From Halorubrum laminariae (GTDB lineage Archaea > Halobacteriota > Halobacteria > Halobacteriales > Haloferacaceae), in NCBI RefSeq assembly GCF_024494655.1, contig NZ_JANHDL010000005.1, positions 124,001 to 188,000 of the forward strand: a stretch of 64,000 bases of DNA, read 5' to 3'. Each line of letters begins with the position of its first letter. Within the stretch, counting starts at the first letter, position 1. The notes below the pieces were generated by a model. That model was not told where the DNA came from, searched no databases, and saw only the letters and a program-made list of their open reading frames with translations. Positions 16,491 through 25,198 of this stretch are shown piece by piece. The position numbers and the translations under genes are program-made.

Positions 16491-16829
16491 GTGTTGTTGG
16501 TCGTGACGTACTCGGCTGCGGCCCGAACCGCGCTCCGGAACCTGTGTCGCCGCCACGGAGATGTCGTAGTCAGGCGGTTCGGCCGCGCCGCGCTCGTCGA
16601 CGCGACGGTGTACGCCGCCTTCCTTGCGCTCCGGCTCCGTGAGTCGCACCGCGGTGACGTACAGATCGAGCGTACCGAGCCGTTCAACGAGTACGTGACG
16701 CTCGATGCGCCGGTCCGTGAGGCGGCGGTCGCGTACGCGGACCGAGAGTCGAAATCAACACCGTACACCGCGTTCGCCGCGGGGACGTCTCATCCGGACC
16801 CGGACGCGATGCGCGGCGAAGAGCTGTGA
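16491..16829 (+). CDS. Small conserved-looking haloarchaeal protein in the mcm operon
   Basis: This 112-residue protein starts at a GTG at 16491 (LLVVTYSAAARTALRNLCRRHGDVVVRRFGRAAL). Residues 1-75 mix strands and basic helices, and FNEYVTLDAPVREAAVAYADRES follows. The last 20 residues are low-complexity. No known motif is visible. Its stop overlaps the GTG of the following gene by 4 bp (GTGA), which indicates coupled translation. A second in-frame GTG five codons later is an alternative start. Confidence 0.7.
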   Translation: MLLVVTYSAAARTALRNLCRRHGDVVVRRFGRAALVDATVYAAFLALRLRESHRGDVQIERTEPFNEYVTLDAPVREAAVAYADRESKSTPYTAFAAGTSHPDPDAMRGEEL

Positions 16830-17683
16830 GCGGTCCGCGAGGTCGATGTGGTCGACCGGGAGATCTCGCCAGCGACGAGGGAAGTGGCGTCGATACAGGA
16901 AGCGAGTCGGGCGGAACCAAGAGGCCGACGGCCGGCTCCGAGACGGTCGTCTCGTCACCCGAAACGATTCTCGGACGGATCCCGACCGGAACGTCCCTCC
17001 GCAGGGAACTCGCCGCAGCGGCCCGATCGCGTGGACGTGAATCGTCGGTCCGCGCGGAGCTGATCGACCTTCACGAGCGGTTCGCGGCGATCGCGACCCC
17101 TCCGATCGATCTCGACGCGGCTCGGCGGCACGTCGCGGACACCGGCGGCGAGGAGGAACGACTCAAAGAGCAGATCGCGGCGTTTCGCGGCGACGTACGC
17201 GCTCGCCGGGCAGTCGGTGCCGAAACGGACGAGGCGCTCGCCGAACTCGAATCGGCTGCGGCGGCGCTGGCGGCCGTCCAGACGGACCGAATCGCGGCGG
17301 AACAGGCGCTCGACCGCGCACTGGCCCAAGCCGATCATGCCAGAGACACGCGTGAACGCCGACTCGAACTTCGAGACCGATTGGAGAACCGCCGCCGCGA
17401 CGCATGCGACGAACTCGCGCGTGGGATCTATCCGGCGTTTCACGACGCGCTGGCCGACGTGCCGGGCGGCTGCCCGAACGACGCCGGCGCAGATCCGTCG
17501 GCGTACGACGGTCCGCGTCTCGCTGCGTCGCTGGCGGCGGTGCGGATCGCCGAGCTAGACAGTCCCGTCACGGTCGACGAGGCGGCGATCGCCTGGGTCA
17601 ACGACCACGGTGGACGAATTGAGACCGTGATCGACACCGAAGTCATCTGCCAGCGTGGAACACCCGGTGATCTCGACGGATGA
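16826..17683 (+). CDS. Coiled-coil protein in the mcm operon, unknown function
   Basis: This 285-residue protein begins at a GTG that overlaps the previous stop. After about 45 low-complexity residues come a conserved-looking TILGRIPTGTSLRRELAAAARSRG, then long charged helices (about 75-205) with a heptad-like pattern of Ala and Leu, including LERDRLENRRRDACDELARGIYPAFHDALADVP-like content. The C-terminus has short strands (PRLAASLAAVRIAELDSPV) ending near VIDTEVICQRG. No catalytic motif was found. It may be a structural partner of the ATPase three genes on, by analogy with ParA/MinD partners; that is inference. Confidence 0.7.
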   Translation: MSGPRGRCGRPGDLASDEGSGVDTGSESGGTKRPTAGSETVVSSPETILGRIPTGTSLRRELAAAARSRGRESSVRAELIDLHERFAAIATPPIDLDAARRHVADTGGEEERLKEQIAAFRGDVRARRAVGAETDEALAELESAAAALAAVQTDRIAAEQALDRALAQADHARDTRERRLELRDRLENRRRDACDELARGIYPAFHDALADVPGGCPNDAGADPSAYDGPRLAASLAAVRIAELDSPVTVDEAAIAWVNDHGGRIETVIDTEVICQRGTPGDLDG

Positions 17684-17763
17684 CGTCGAACACCCTGTGG
17701 CTCTACACCGGTGTCTCACAGCGCGCGGTGACACGTTAAGTGTGAATCCGCGACACTGACCGT

Positions 17764-18528
17764 ATGGATCTCACGTGGACCGTCGAGCGGGATGGCGGCG
17801 CGTCGCTGGTGCGGTGTCGCGTGCGCAACGACGAGGCGGTTCCGCGTCGCGTACGCCTCGACAGCCGACTCGACGGCCCGGTGTTACCGCCGCGCCGCAG
17901 GGGAGTCCCGGAAGCCGGATGGGACGCGACCGGTGTCGTCGTGCGGCTCGCTCCCGGCAAGTCTCGCGCCGTGGGCTTCGCCGCGCTCGCCGATCCCGTC
18001 GAGCCCCCGGTCGAGATGCGCGTGACGGAACTCGAGACCGACGCCGACACCACTCGGATACCGGGTGAGTCCGACCAGTCACTCACCGTCCCCGCCGGGA
18101 CGCCTACCCTCACCGCGATCCACACTCTCGGAGATCACAGACCGCCGAGAGAGACCGTCACTGGCGAGATATTCGACCGGTCCAGTGATCCGGATGTGGG
18201 GACCGATCAGGCTGGTGACGGAGGCGGTGATGCGAGCGGCGACGGCCGCGAGAACGACGGCGACGACGCGGTACCGACGGCGGTCGACGAGTGGCTCGAC
18301 GCGGTGGCCGACCGGGTGGAACGCGCGGAGCGGATCACGGACGCCGATCTTGCCACCGCGACGGCGGTAGTCGAAGAAACGGGCGGGCTCCGTGGACTAT
18401 CCGACCTCGATCGTCGGGTTGATGCAGACACAGAACGCCTCCGTGTGGTGAGCGAACGAACGGCCGCGCTGGCGGCGCGCGCCGACGCGACGGATGTGCC
18501 GATAGAGTCGCTGGAGCGCTTGGCGTGA
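17764..18528 (+). CDS. Beta-domain plus helical protein in the mcm operon, unknown function
   Basis: This 254-residue protein has an N-terminal beta-rich domain (1-125, MDLTWTVERDGGASLVRCRVRNDEAVPRRVRL and VVVRLAPGKSRAVGFAAL) that looks like an immunoglobulin or FN3-type sandwich. An acidic Asp/Gly linker (about 140-175) follows, then two helices (EWLDAVADRVERAERI and DLDRRVDADTERLRVVSERTAALAAR). Its TGA overlaps the GTG of the ATPase gene by 4 bp, so the two products are made together. I do not recognise the family. A TATA-less 80-bp gap separates it from the gene before. Confidence 0.7.
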   Translation: MDLTWTVERDGGASLVRCRVRNDEAVPRRVRLDSRLDGPVLPPRRRGVPEAGWDATGVVVRLAPGKSRAVGFAALADPVEPPVEMRVTELETDADTTRIPGESDQSLTVPAGTPTLTAIHTLGDHRPPRETVTGEIFDRSSDPDVGTDQAGDGGGDASGDGRENDGDDAVPTAVDEWLDAVADRVERAERITDADLATATAVVEETGGLRGLSDLDRRVDADTERLRVVSERTAALAARADATDVPIESLERLA

Positions 18529-19175
18529 TACTCGCTGTCGCCGGTGGCAAGGGCGGCGTCGGGAAGACGACGATGGCGTACAACGTCGCCGCCGCGCTCG
18601 ACGCCGTCGTCGTCGATACAGATCTCGGGATGGCGGACCTCCCGGGTGGGCGCGGACCGGATCTCCACGACGTGCTCGCCGGCCGCGCCGACCCGATCGA
18701 AACCCTGCGGTCCGGACCGGTCGACATCGTTCCCTGCGGACGAACGCTCGCCGGCGCTCGGGCCTGTGACCTGACGCAGCTCGAATCGGCGATCGGACGG
18801 CTCGAACGCGAGCGCGACACCGTCGTCCTCGACTGTCCCGCGGGGCGACGCGCGGACGCCGGCGTTCCGCTGGCGGTCGCGGACGCGGCCGTCCTCGTCG
18901 CGTCGCCGCGAGCGTTCGCGCTGGCGGACGTGATCCGGACTCGCGAACTCGCCCGGGAACTCGATGCCGGGCTCGTCGGCTGTATAGTCAACCGCGTCGT
19001 CGAGCCACCGCCGGTAGAGACGATCGGAGACGCTCTCGGCGCACCGGTCGCGGTCGTTCCGGCGGACCCGCGCGTCGGCCGGTCGGTCGCCGAGGAGCGG
19101 CCGGTGATCGATACCGCACCCGACAGCGACGCCGCAGGCGCGGTTCGAGAGGTGGTTCGTCGGGTGCCGCGGTGA
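18525..19175 (+). CDS. Small MinD/ParA-type P-loop ATPase
   Basis: This 216-residue member of the deviant Walker A family has KGGVGKTT at residues 9-16 with both signature lysines, Asp in DTDLGMADLP (Walker A'), and VLDCPAG (Walker B). Such ATPases dimerise on ATP and position chromosomes, plasmids, division or chemotaxis assemblies. It is shorter than MinD (about 260) and I see no amphipathic C-terminal membrane helix, so it is unlikely to be a true MinD. It sits at the end of a five-gene run after mcm, coupled by a GTGA overlap to the preceding gene. A role in chromosome handling is an inference from this location. Confidence 0.85.
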   Translation: MILAVAGGKGGVGKTTMAYNVAAALDAVVVDTDLGMADLPGGRGPDLHDVLAGRADPIETLRSGPVDIVPCGRTLAGARACDLTQLESAIGRLERERDTVVLDCPAGRRADAGVPLAVADAAVLVASPRAFALADVIRTRELARELDAGLVGCIVNRVVEPPPVETIGDALGAPVAVVPADPRVGRSVAEERPVIDTAPDSDAAGAVREVVRRVPR

Positions 19176-19233
19176 GGTGAGGTGTCGGGCGGCGGTCGTG
19201 GCGTTTTACTCGACTGGCGCGAAACAGGAGTCC

Positions 19234-19959
19234 ATGCTCACCGCCGCGTTCGTCGCCGCCGTCGCCGTCGTCGCGTTCCTCGCGGTCGAGGTCGGTCCCC
19301 TCGTCGCGGCCGACCGCTTCCGCGACCTGCGCGAACCGACGGACGCGGAGCGCGGTCGATTCGCGTTCCTCCGTGAAGAGGCCGGCCTCAACATCGATCG
19401 GATAGCGATCGAACGCAGCTCGGGCGCGATATCCGAAGGCGACACGGCGACGACGGACGCGACCGACTCGACGGCGACGAACTCGGTTGACCACGGAGAT
19501 CGAGAGCCCGTCGACGTGGCGGTGCGCGGACCGCCCCGTCGACAAGTGTTGTTCGTCACGGAGAGCCTGCTGGACGAGGTGGACGAAGACATCGCGATCG
19601 GCCTCCTCGCGGCGGAGGCCGGCCGCGTCGAGACGCGGTACACGGAGTTCCGGGCCGTCGCCGTCGCAGCAGTTCTCGCTGTGTTGGCCGCGATCGTCAC
19701 CGCGGCGGTCCCGTTCGACACCGGATTCGCGTCGCTCATCGCGATCGGGCTCTCCGCGTTCTGGGTGGGTCGCCGGGTGCAGTACGCGGCCGACTCCCGC
19801 GCGGCCGACGCGGTAGGGGCGAACCGCGTCGCCGACGCGTTTGAGCGCGCTGCCGAGCTTCGGGGAGTCGAACCGGCGATCGGCGACTGGTCGACGTGGT
19901 TCGCGGTCCAGCCACCGCTCGGGGACCGGATCGAGCGGCTTCGAGAGCAGGTGTCCTGA
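19234..19959 (+). CDS. M48 (Ste24/HtpX)-like membrane protein lacking the HExxH zinc site
   Basis: This 241-residue protein has the plan of a small M48 protease: an N-terminal TM helix (1-22), an RQVLFVTESLLDEVDEDIAIGLLAAEAGRVETRY segment, two further TM helices (about 140-180), and a C-terminal PPLGDRIERL motif. M48 enzymes normally read VFVTTGLLELL, then LAHELAH. Here the HExxH is replaced by AEAGR, so no zinc can bind in the usual way. It is therefore probably an inactive homologue acting as a regulator or scaffold. The ATG at 19234 begins the membrane helix; an upstream in-frame ATG at 19177 would add 19 unlikely residues. Confidence 0.65.
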   Translation: MLTAAFVAAVAVVAFLAVEVGPLVAADRFRDLREPTDAERGRFAFLREEAGLNIDRIAIERSSGAISEGDTATTDATDSTATNSVDHGDREPVDVAVRGPPRRQVLFVTESLLDEVDEDIAIGLLAAEAGRVETRYTEFRAVAVAAVLAVLAAIVTAAVPFDTGFASLIAIGLSAFWVGRRVQYAADSRAADAVGANRVADAFERAAELRGVEPAIGDWSTWFAVQPPLGDRIERLREQVS

Positions 19960-20022
19960 GCCGGTGACAGCGATGTCCCGGAACCGTTACCAACCAGCCG
20001 ACCACCTATACGGATAACTCGA

Positions 20023-21531
20023 ATGCGACTCCCGGAACGACAGCTCGCGGTCCTCGAAGCCGCGAGCGCGACAGACGAACGAAGCGTAGCCGAAATCGCC
20101 GCGGAGACGGGACTGAAACCCGAGACAGTCACCGGTGCGGCCTTCGACCTCCGCGACGAGGGACTACTGACGGTGGCCGAGACCGCGACCGAGACGCTCG
20201 CGCTCACCGACGAGGGGCGCGAATACGTCGACGACGGGCTCCCCGAGGTCCGGCTCTACCGGGCCGGGGTCACGCTCGACGCCGACGAAGAGCCGGTCTC
20301 GATGGGACGTGTCATCGGTGAGGCCGGTCTCGACGGCCCCGCAGTCGACATCGCGCTCTCGAACTTCGCGCGGAAGGGGTTCGGACGGATCGACTCCGGC
20401 GAACTGGTCCTCGACCCGGACGCCGACCCGGACGCCGACGCCGAAGCCGCCGCGCTCGCCGCGCTCGCGGCCGACGAGATGTCGGACGACGACGACGCGG
20501 TGATCGACCGGCTCGACTCCCGCGGGCTCGTGTCCGTCGAGGAGTCGACGACCCGGTCGATCGCGCTCACCGACGACGGCGTCGACGCGCTGATGACGGG
20601 CATCGAGGCGACCGAGACGGTCTCTGCGGTCACGCCCGAACTCCTCGCGAGCGGCGAGTGGCGGGACGTGGAGTTCTCCGAGTACAACGTCGAGGCGGAC
20701 GCGCCGACCGCGAGCGGCGGACGCAAGCACGTCCTCCGCCGGACCGCGGACCGCGTGAAGGATGTCTTGGTCGGGATGGGCTTTCAGGAGATGGAGGGCC
20801 CGCACGCCGACAGCGACTTCTGGATCAACGACTGCCTGTTCATGCCCCAAGACCATCCGGCGCGGACCCACTGGGACCGGTTCGCGCTCGACGTTGACCC
20901 GATGGACGAGATCCCCGAAGAGCTGATTCGCCGAGTGGAGCGGGCTCATCGCGAGGGATGGGGTGAGGACGGCGACGGCTATCACTCGCCGTGGTCCGAG
21001 GAGTTCGCCCGCGAAGTCGCGCTACGCGGCCATACAACCTCCCTGTCGATGCGATACCTCTCTGGGATCGCAGGCGCGGAGTTAGAGCCGCCACAGCGCT
21101 ACTTCTCCGTCGAGAAGGTGTACCGCAACGACACGCTCGATCCGACGCACCTGCTGGAGTTCTTCCAGATAGAGGGATGGGTGATGGCCGAGGATCTCTC
21201 GGTGCGTGACCTGATGGGCACCTTCGAGGAGTTCTATCGGCAGTTCGGGATCACGGATATCAAATTCAAACCGCACTACAATCCCTACACCGAGCCGTCA
21301 TTCGAGCTGTTCGGCGAACATCCGGAGACGGGTGAAGAGATCGAGATCGGTAATTCCGGCGTCTTCCGCGAGGAGGTCACCGGACCGCTCGGCGTCGACT
21401 GCGACGTGATGGCGTGGGGGCTCGCCTTGGAGCGACTCGCCATGCTGACGACCGGCGCGGAGGATATCCGCGACCTCCACGGGACCCTCGCCGACATCGA
21501 CTTCCTGCGGAACGCGGAGGTGAGCTACTGA
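20023..21531 (+). CDS. pheS: Phenylalanyl-tRNA synthetase alpha subunit
   Basis: This 502-residue class II synthetase subunit charges tRNA(Phe) as an alpha2-beta2 tetramer. The N-terminal part (1-210) holds winged-helix domains (ERQLAVLEAASATDERSVAEIA and similar), as in archaeal/eukaryotic PheS. The catalytic domain has motif 2 region MGFQEMEGPHADSDFWINDCLF, then FSVEKVYRNDTLDPTH, and motif 3 WGLALERLAML. FKPHYNPYTEPSFELFG forms the phenylalanine pocket. A CTATACGG element about 18-25 nt upstream may be the promoter. The stop overlaps the pheT ATG by one base. Confidence 0.97.
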   Translation: MRLPERQLAVLEAASATDERSVAEIAAETGLKPETVTGAAFDLRDEGLLTVAETATETLALTDEGREYVDDGLPEVRLYRAGVTLDADEEPVSMGRVIGEAGLDGPAVDIALSNFARKGFGRIDSGELVLDPDADPDADAEAAALAALAADEMSDDDDAVIDRLDSRGLVSVEESTTRSIALTDDGVDALMTGIEATETVSAVTPELLASGEWRDVEFSEYNVEADAPTASGGRKHVLRRTADRVKDVLVGMGFQEMEGPHADSDFWINDCLFMPQDHPARTHWDRFALDVDPMDEIPEELIRRVERAHREGWGEDGDGYHSPWSEEFAREVALRGHTTSLSMRYLSGIAGAELEPPQRYFSVEKVYRNDTLDPTHLLEFFQIEGWVMAEDLSVRDLMGTFEEFYRQFGITDIKFKPHYNPYTEPSFELFGEHPETGEEIEIGNSGVFREEVTGPLGVDCDVMAWGLALERLAMLTTGAEDIRDLHGTLADIDFLRNAEVSY

Positions 21532-23267
21532 TGCCCGTCGTCGACATCGACACCGACGAGATTCGCGGGTTGACGGGACGGACGGACACCACGGACGAGG
21601 AGTTCAAGACGGATCTGTTCGGGCTCGGCTTGGAGTTCGAAGGCGAGACCGACGACGGGCTCCTCCAGTTCGAGTTCGCACCGGACCGGCTCGATCGCCT
21701 CTCGGTCGAGGGCGTCGCGCGCTCGCTGCGGTACCACTACGGCGACGATCGCGGCGTGTACGTCCCGGACACGAACGATCCCGAGTGGACCATCGAGGTC
21801 GACGAGTCGGTGCCGGACGAGCGACCGTACGTCACCGGCGCAATCGTCCGCGGCGTCGACCTCGACGAGGGGGGGCTCGACTCGCTGATCCAGCTGCAGG
21901 AGAAACTCCACGCAACGATGGGACGCGGCCGCGCGAAGGGCGCGATCGGGATCCACGATTTGGCGATGGTGAAGGGCGCAGCGCTCCAAGAGGGTGCGGA
22001 GCCGTCGATCACCTACCGCGGCGTCGATCCCGACGGCGTCTCCTTCGTCCCGCTCGACTCGAACGACGAGCTGACGCCGGCCGAAGTGCTGGAAGAACAC
22101 GGGACGGGACAGACCTACGCTGACCTCGTGGGCGACCTCGACCGGTATCCGGCGATCGACGACGATCTTGGTCTCTTCTCGTTCCCACCGGTGATCAACG
22201 GCAAGCGGACCGAGGTGACGACGGGGTCGCGCGAACTCCTCGTCGAGTTGACGGGGACGGACCAGTGGACGATCGACAAGATGTGTGCGATCGTCTGCTA
22301 CGCGCTCTCCGCCCGCGGCGCGACGATCGAGGAGGTCGAAGTCGAGTACGCCGACGGCGCGACCCACCCGGACGAGTACGGCCCTCAGTTGGTCCGGCCG
22401 GACTTCGACACGACCGAGAAGTCGGTCACCCACGACCGAATCGAGACACTGCTCGGCGTCGACTTCGAACGAGAGGAGGTAGTCGACTGCTTCGAGCGTG
22501 CCGGCCTCGACGCGAGCTACACGCTCGACGAGGACGTGACCTACGAGGTGACGATTCCGCCCTACCGCGTCGACGTGCTTCACCCGCTCGACCTCGTCGA
22601 CGATGTGGGGCGCGCGCACGGCTTCGACGAATTGGAGCCGCGCTATCCGGACGTGGGGACCGTCGGCGGCCGCCACGAGCGCTCCCGGCTGGAGGACGCG
22701 GTCCGGACGAGCCTCGTCGGACTCGGCTTCGAGGATCTGTTGAATTTCCACATGACGAGCATGACGGAGAACTACGTCCGGATGAACGTCGAGCCGGAGA
22801 GTTCCGTCTTCGGCGGGGGTCGCCCGGTCGAGATCACGGAACCGTACAGCGAGGAGTACACCCAGCTCCGGACGTGGGCGCTCCCGTCGCTCGTGATGCT
22901 GTTGGAACGGAACACCCACAACACCTATCCGCAGGACGTCGCGGAGGTTGGGTTCGTCGCCGAACACGACGACTCGGAGAACTCGAACGTTGCCGAGGCC
23001 CGCCACGTCGCCGGTGCGGTCGCTCGGCGCGACGCCTCCTACGAGGCGGCGAAGGGTCGGCTGCAGGCGGTGTGTGACGACTTCGGAGCCGAGTTGGAGA
23101 CGCCCCGGACCGAACATCCATCGTTTATCGACGGCCGGACCGCAGACGTGATGATCGACAGTGAGGCGGTCGGCGTGATCGGCGAGATCCACCCCGCCGT
23201 GCTCGTCGAACATGACTTGGAAGTCCCCGTCGCGGCCTTCGAGTTCGACCTCGACGCGTTGCGGTGA
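21531..23267 (+). CDS. pheT: Phenylalanyl-tRNA synthetase beta subunit
   Basis: This 578-residue subunit completes the PheRS tetramer and holds the editing site. The B3/B4 editing domain includes VTGAIVRGVDLDEGGLDSLIQLQEKLHATMGRGR, the B5 domain VTIPPYRVDVLHPLDLVDDVGRAHG, and the catalytic-like core NFHMTSMTENYVRMN and LRTWALPSLVMLLERNTHN. Its size matches the archaeal form, which lacks the bacterial N-terminal tRNA-binding and C-terminal anticodon domains. The start is the ATG that overlaps the pheS stop (TGATG); a longer frame begins inside pheS but does not fit the family. Confidence 0.97.
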   Translation: MPVVDIDTDEIRGLTGRTDTTDEEFKTDLFGLGLEFEGETDDGLLQFEFAPDRLDRLSVEGVARSLRYHYGDDRGVYVPDTNDPEWTIEVDESVPDERPYVTGAIVRGVDLDEGGLDSLIQLQEKLHATMGRGRAKGAIGIHDLAMVKGAALQEGAEPSITYRGVDPDGVSFVPLDSNDELTPAEVLEEHGTGQTYADLVGDLDRYPAIDDDLGLFSFPPVINGKRTEVTTGSRELLVELTGTDQWTIDKMCAIVCYALSARGATIEEVEVEYADGATHPDEYGPQLVRPDFDTTEKSVTHDRIETLLGVDFEREEVVDCFERAGLDASYTLDEDVTYEVTIPPYRVDVLHPLDLVDDVGRAHGFDELEPRYPDVGTVGGRHERSRLEDAVRTSLVGLGFEDLLNFHMTSMTENYVRMNVEPESSVFGGGRPVEITEPYSEEYTQLRTWALPSLVMLLERNTHNTYPQDVAEVGFVAEHDDSENSNVAEARHVAGAVARRDASYEAAKGRLQAVCDDFGAELETPRTEHPSFIDGRTADVMIDSEAVGVIGEIHPAVLVEHDLEVPVAAFEFDLDALR

Positions 23268-23292
23268 CACGAAAGGTTCTCCTTGTACTTCC

Positions 23293-23348
23293 TTGACATC
23301 CTCCCCGCGCTGAAGCGCGAGGCTTTCTCCTCGATTCTCCGTAACGGC
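23293..23348 (-). repeat. 56-bp IS200/IS605-like end, inverted copy 1
   Basis: This 56-bp sequence is identical to the reverse complement of 49212-49267. It contains the hairpin-forming CCCCGCGCTGAAGCGCGAGG and ends with TTGACATCCTC, which I recognise as the right-end type of haloarchaeal IS200/IS605 (IS1341-type TnpB) elements. No transposase frame lies next to it. It begins 26 bp after the pheT stop and precedes the SPFH gene. Confidence 0.7.
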
Positions 23349-23394
23349 CGCCTCTCGTGCCAACCGTTAACAGCGTCCGGTCGTAACGTCTCGC

Positions 23395-24624
23395 ATGGGA
23401 ACCAACGGTCCGCGCGGTGACGCCGTCGACATGTCGGACGCGGTCGGGGCGGTCCCCGATTCAGTCTGGCAGTACCTCGCGCTTGGTGCCGCAGTCGTCG
23501 TCGGCTTCGCCCTCCTCAATCAGAGCCTCGTCTTCGGTGTCGCCGCGCTCGCGTTGTTGCTCGCGGTCGTCACCGTCGTCAGCGCCGTCGAGATCGTCGA
23601 CGCCTACGAGAAGGAGGCGTTGACGGTGTTCGGCGAGTACCGGAAGCTGCTCGAACCGGGTGTCCACGTCATCCCGCCGTTCGTCTCCCGCACGTACCCG
23701 TTCGACATGCGAACGCAGACGATCGACGTGCCGAGCCAGTCGGCGATCACGCGGGATAACTCGCCGGTGACGGCGGACGCGGTCGTCTACATCAAGGTGA
23801 TGGACGCGAAGAAGGCGTTTCTCGAAGTGGACGACTACAAGCGGGCCGTCTCCAACCTCGCGCAGACTACCCTCCGCGCTGTCCTCGGCGACATGGAACT
23901 CGATGACACGCTCTCCCGGCGCGACCAGATCAACGACCGGATCAACGAGGAGTTGGACGAGCCGACGGACGAGTGGGGCATCCGCGTCGAGGCCGTCGAA
24001 GTCCGCGAGGTAAGCCCCTCACAGGAGGTCCAGCGCGCCATGGAACAACAGACTGGAGCGGAGCGCCGTCGCCGGGCGATGATTCTGGAGGCGCAGGGCG
24101 AGCGTCGCTCGGCGGTCGAGCAGGCGGAGGGTGACAAGCAGTCGAACATCATCCGTGCGCAGGGCGAAAAGCAGTCGCAGATCCTCGAAGCGCAGGGAGA
24201 CGCCATCTCGACCGTGCTCCGCGCCCGCTCTGCCGAGTCGATGGGCGAACGCGCGATCATCGAGCGCGGCATGGAGACACTAGAGGAGATCGGCAAGGGC
24301 GAGTCCACGACGTTCGTCCTTCCGCAGGAGTTGACGAGCCTCGTCGGCCGGTACGGCAAGGCGCTGTCCGGCTCCGACGTGCAACAGATGGATGGGCTCG
24401 AAAGCAAGGAGTTCGACGAAGAGACGGAGAAGATGCTCGGCTTGGAGGACATCGAGAGCGCCCTCGAACAGCTCGACACGGTGGCCGACAGCGACCTGCG
24501 CACCGACGAGACTCGCGACGCGGACACGGCCCGCGACGTCGACCTCGCCCGGCAGGGAGAGGAGACCCGCGAAGCCGACCGCAACGTCGATCTGGAGGCC
24601 GAGACTGAGCGTCCGGGCGACTGA
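23395..24624 (+). CDS. Stomatin/prohibitin-type SPFH-domain membrane protein
   Basis: This 409-residue protein has one or two N-terminal hydrophobic segments (about 24-65), then an SPFH/Band 7 domain (about 68-225; EKEALTVFGEYRKLLEPGVHVIPPFVSRTYPFDMR), and a long Gln/Glu/Ala coiled coil (about 215-290) with repeated AQGEKQSQILEAQG-type units. The acidic C-terminal tail is probably disordered. Such proteins form large rings on membranes and organise proteases and other partners. The usual NfeD partner gene is absent here. The ATG at 23395 is used; an in-frame ATG at 23431 (MSDAVG) is also plausible. Confidence 0.9.
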   Translation: MGTNGPRGDAVDMSDAVGAVPDSVWQYLALGAAVVVGFALLNQSLVFGVAALALLLAVVTVVSAVEIVDAYEKEALTVFGEYRKLLEPGVHVIPPFVSRTYPFDMRTQTIDVPSQSAITRDNSPVTADAVVYIKVMDAKKAFLEVDDYKRAVSNLAQTTLRAVLGDMELDDTLSRRDQINDRINEELDEPTDEWGIRVEAVEVREVSPSQEVQRAMEQQTGAERRRRAMILEAQGERRSAVEQAEGDKQSNIIRAQGEKQSQILEAQGDAISTVLRARSAESMGERAIIERGMETLEEIGKGESTTFVLPQELTSLVGRYGKALSGSDVQQMDGLESKEFDEETEKMLGLEDIESALEQLDTVADSDLRTDETRDADTARDVDLARQGEETREADRNVDLEAETERPGD

Positions 24625-24667
24625 ACACGGCGCGGAGCGTCCGCGGCGGCGACAGTCTGTGTTCGTT

Positions 24668-25102
24668 TCAGGGCCGCCACGCCGCCGGATCGAGCGCCCA
24701 GAGCGCGCCCACCGCGACCGCGGCCGGCGGGCCGGACCGCAGTGCAGCGAGCACCTCTGGTGCGGCGACCGCGGCGGCGGCCGCTCCGAAGTCGGTGCCG
24801 ACGCCGATGCCCAGCGCGACCGCGGCGACGCCCCCTACCGCCGGCACGAGGAGCGCAGCGCGGGCGGAGAGGTCGGCGTCGCCGAGCGCGGCCGCGCCGG
24901 CGACCAGAAACACCGACCCGGCAGCGAGCAGCGCCGGCGCGGCCAGCATCGAGACCGGCGACGGCACGACGAGGTCAGGACTGCCGGCAGCGCCTCCGGT
25001 CTCGGGGACGATCACGGGCGCGACGGCAGCCGCGCCCGCGAACGCGGCCGCCGCTAGGGCAAGGAGGACTCCTCCGCGGATTCTGCGGGACACAGCGATC
25101 AT
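24668..25102 (-). CDS. Ala/Gly-rich four-helix membrane protein, unknown function
   Basis: This 144-residue protein starts at the ATG at 25102 (MIAVSRRIRGG). It has hydrophobic segments at about 9-30, 47-68, 80-100 and 108-130 and ends in LDPAAWRP. It has no charged motifs or catalytic residues that I can name. It converges on the SPFH gene, with 43 bp between the stops. Its extreme Ala/Val richness makes the reading frame less certain than others, but the helix pattern, positive N-terminus and clean position between genes support it. Confidence 0.55.
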   Translation of the reverse strand: MIAVSRRIRGGVLLALAAAAFAGAAAVAPVIVPETGGAAGSPDLVVPSPVSMLAAPALLAAGSVFLVAGAAALGDADLSARAALLVPAVGGVAAVALGIGVGTDFGAAAAAVAAPEVLAALRSGPPAAVAVGALWALDPAAWRP

Positions 25103-25198
25103 ACCGGCGGGAGGTGGCCGAGCCACTAAACGATCGCGGGACGCAGACGCGACCAGTGGGCGATCGTCGGCCGAGGCCCGCGCCAGACGCGCCGACGC

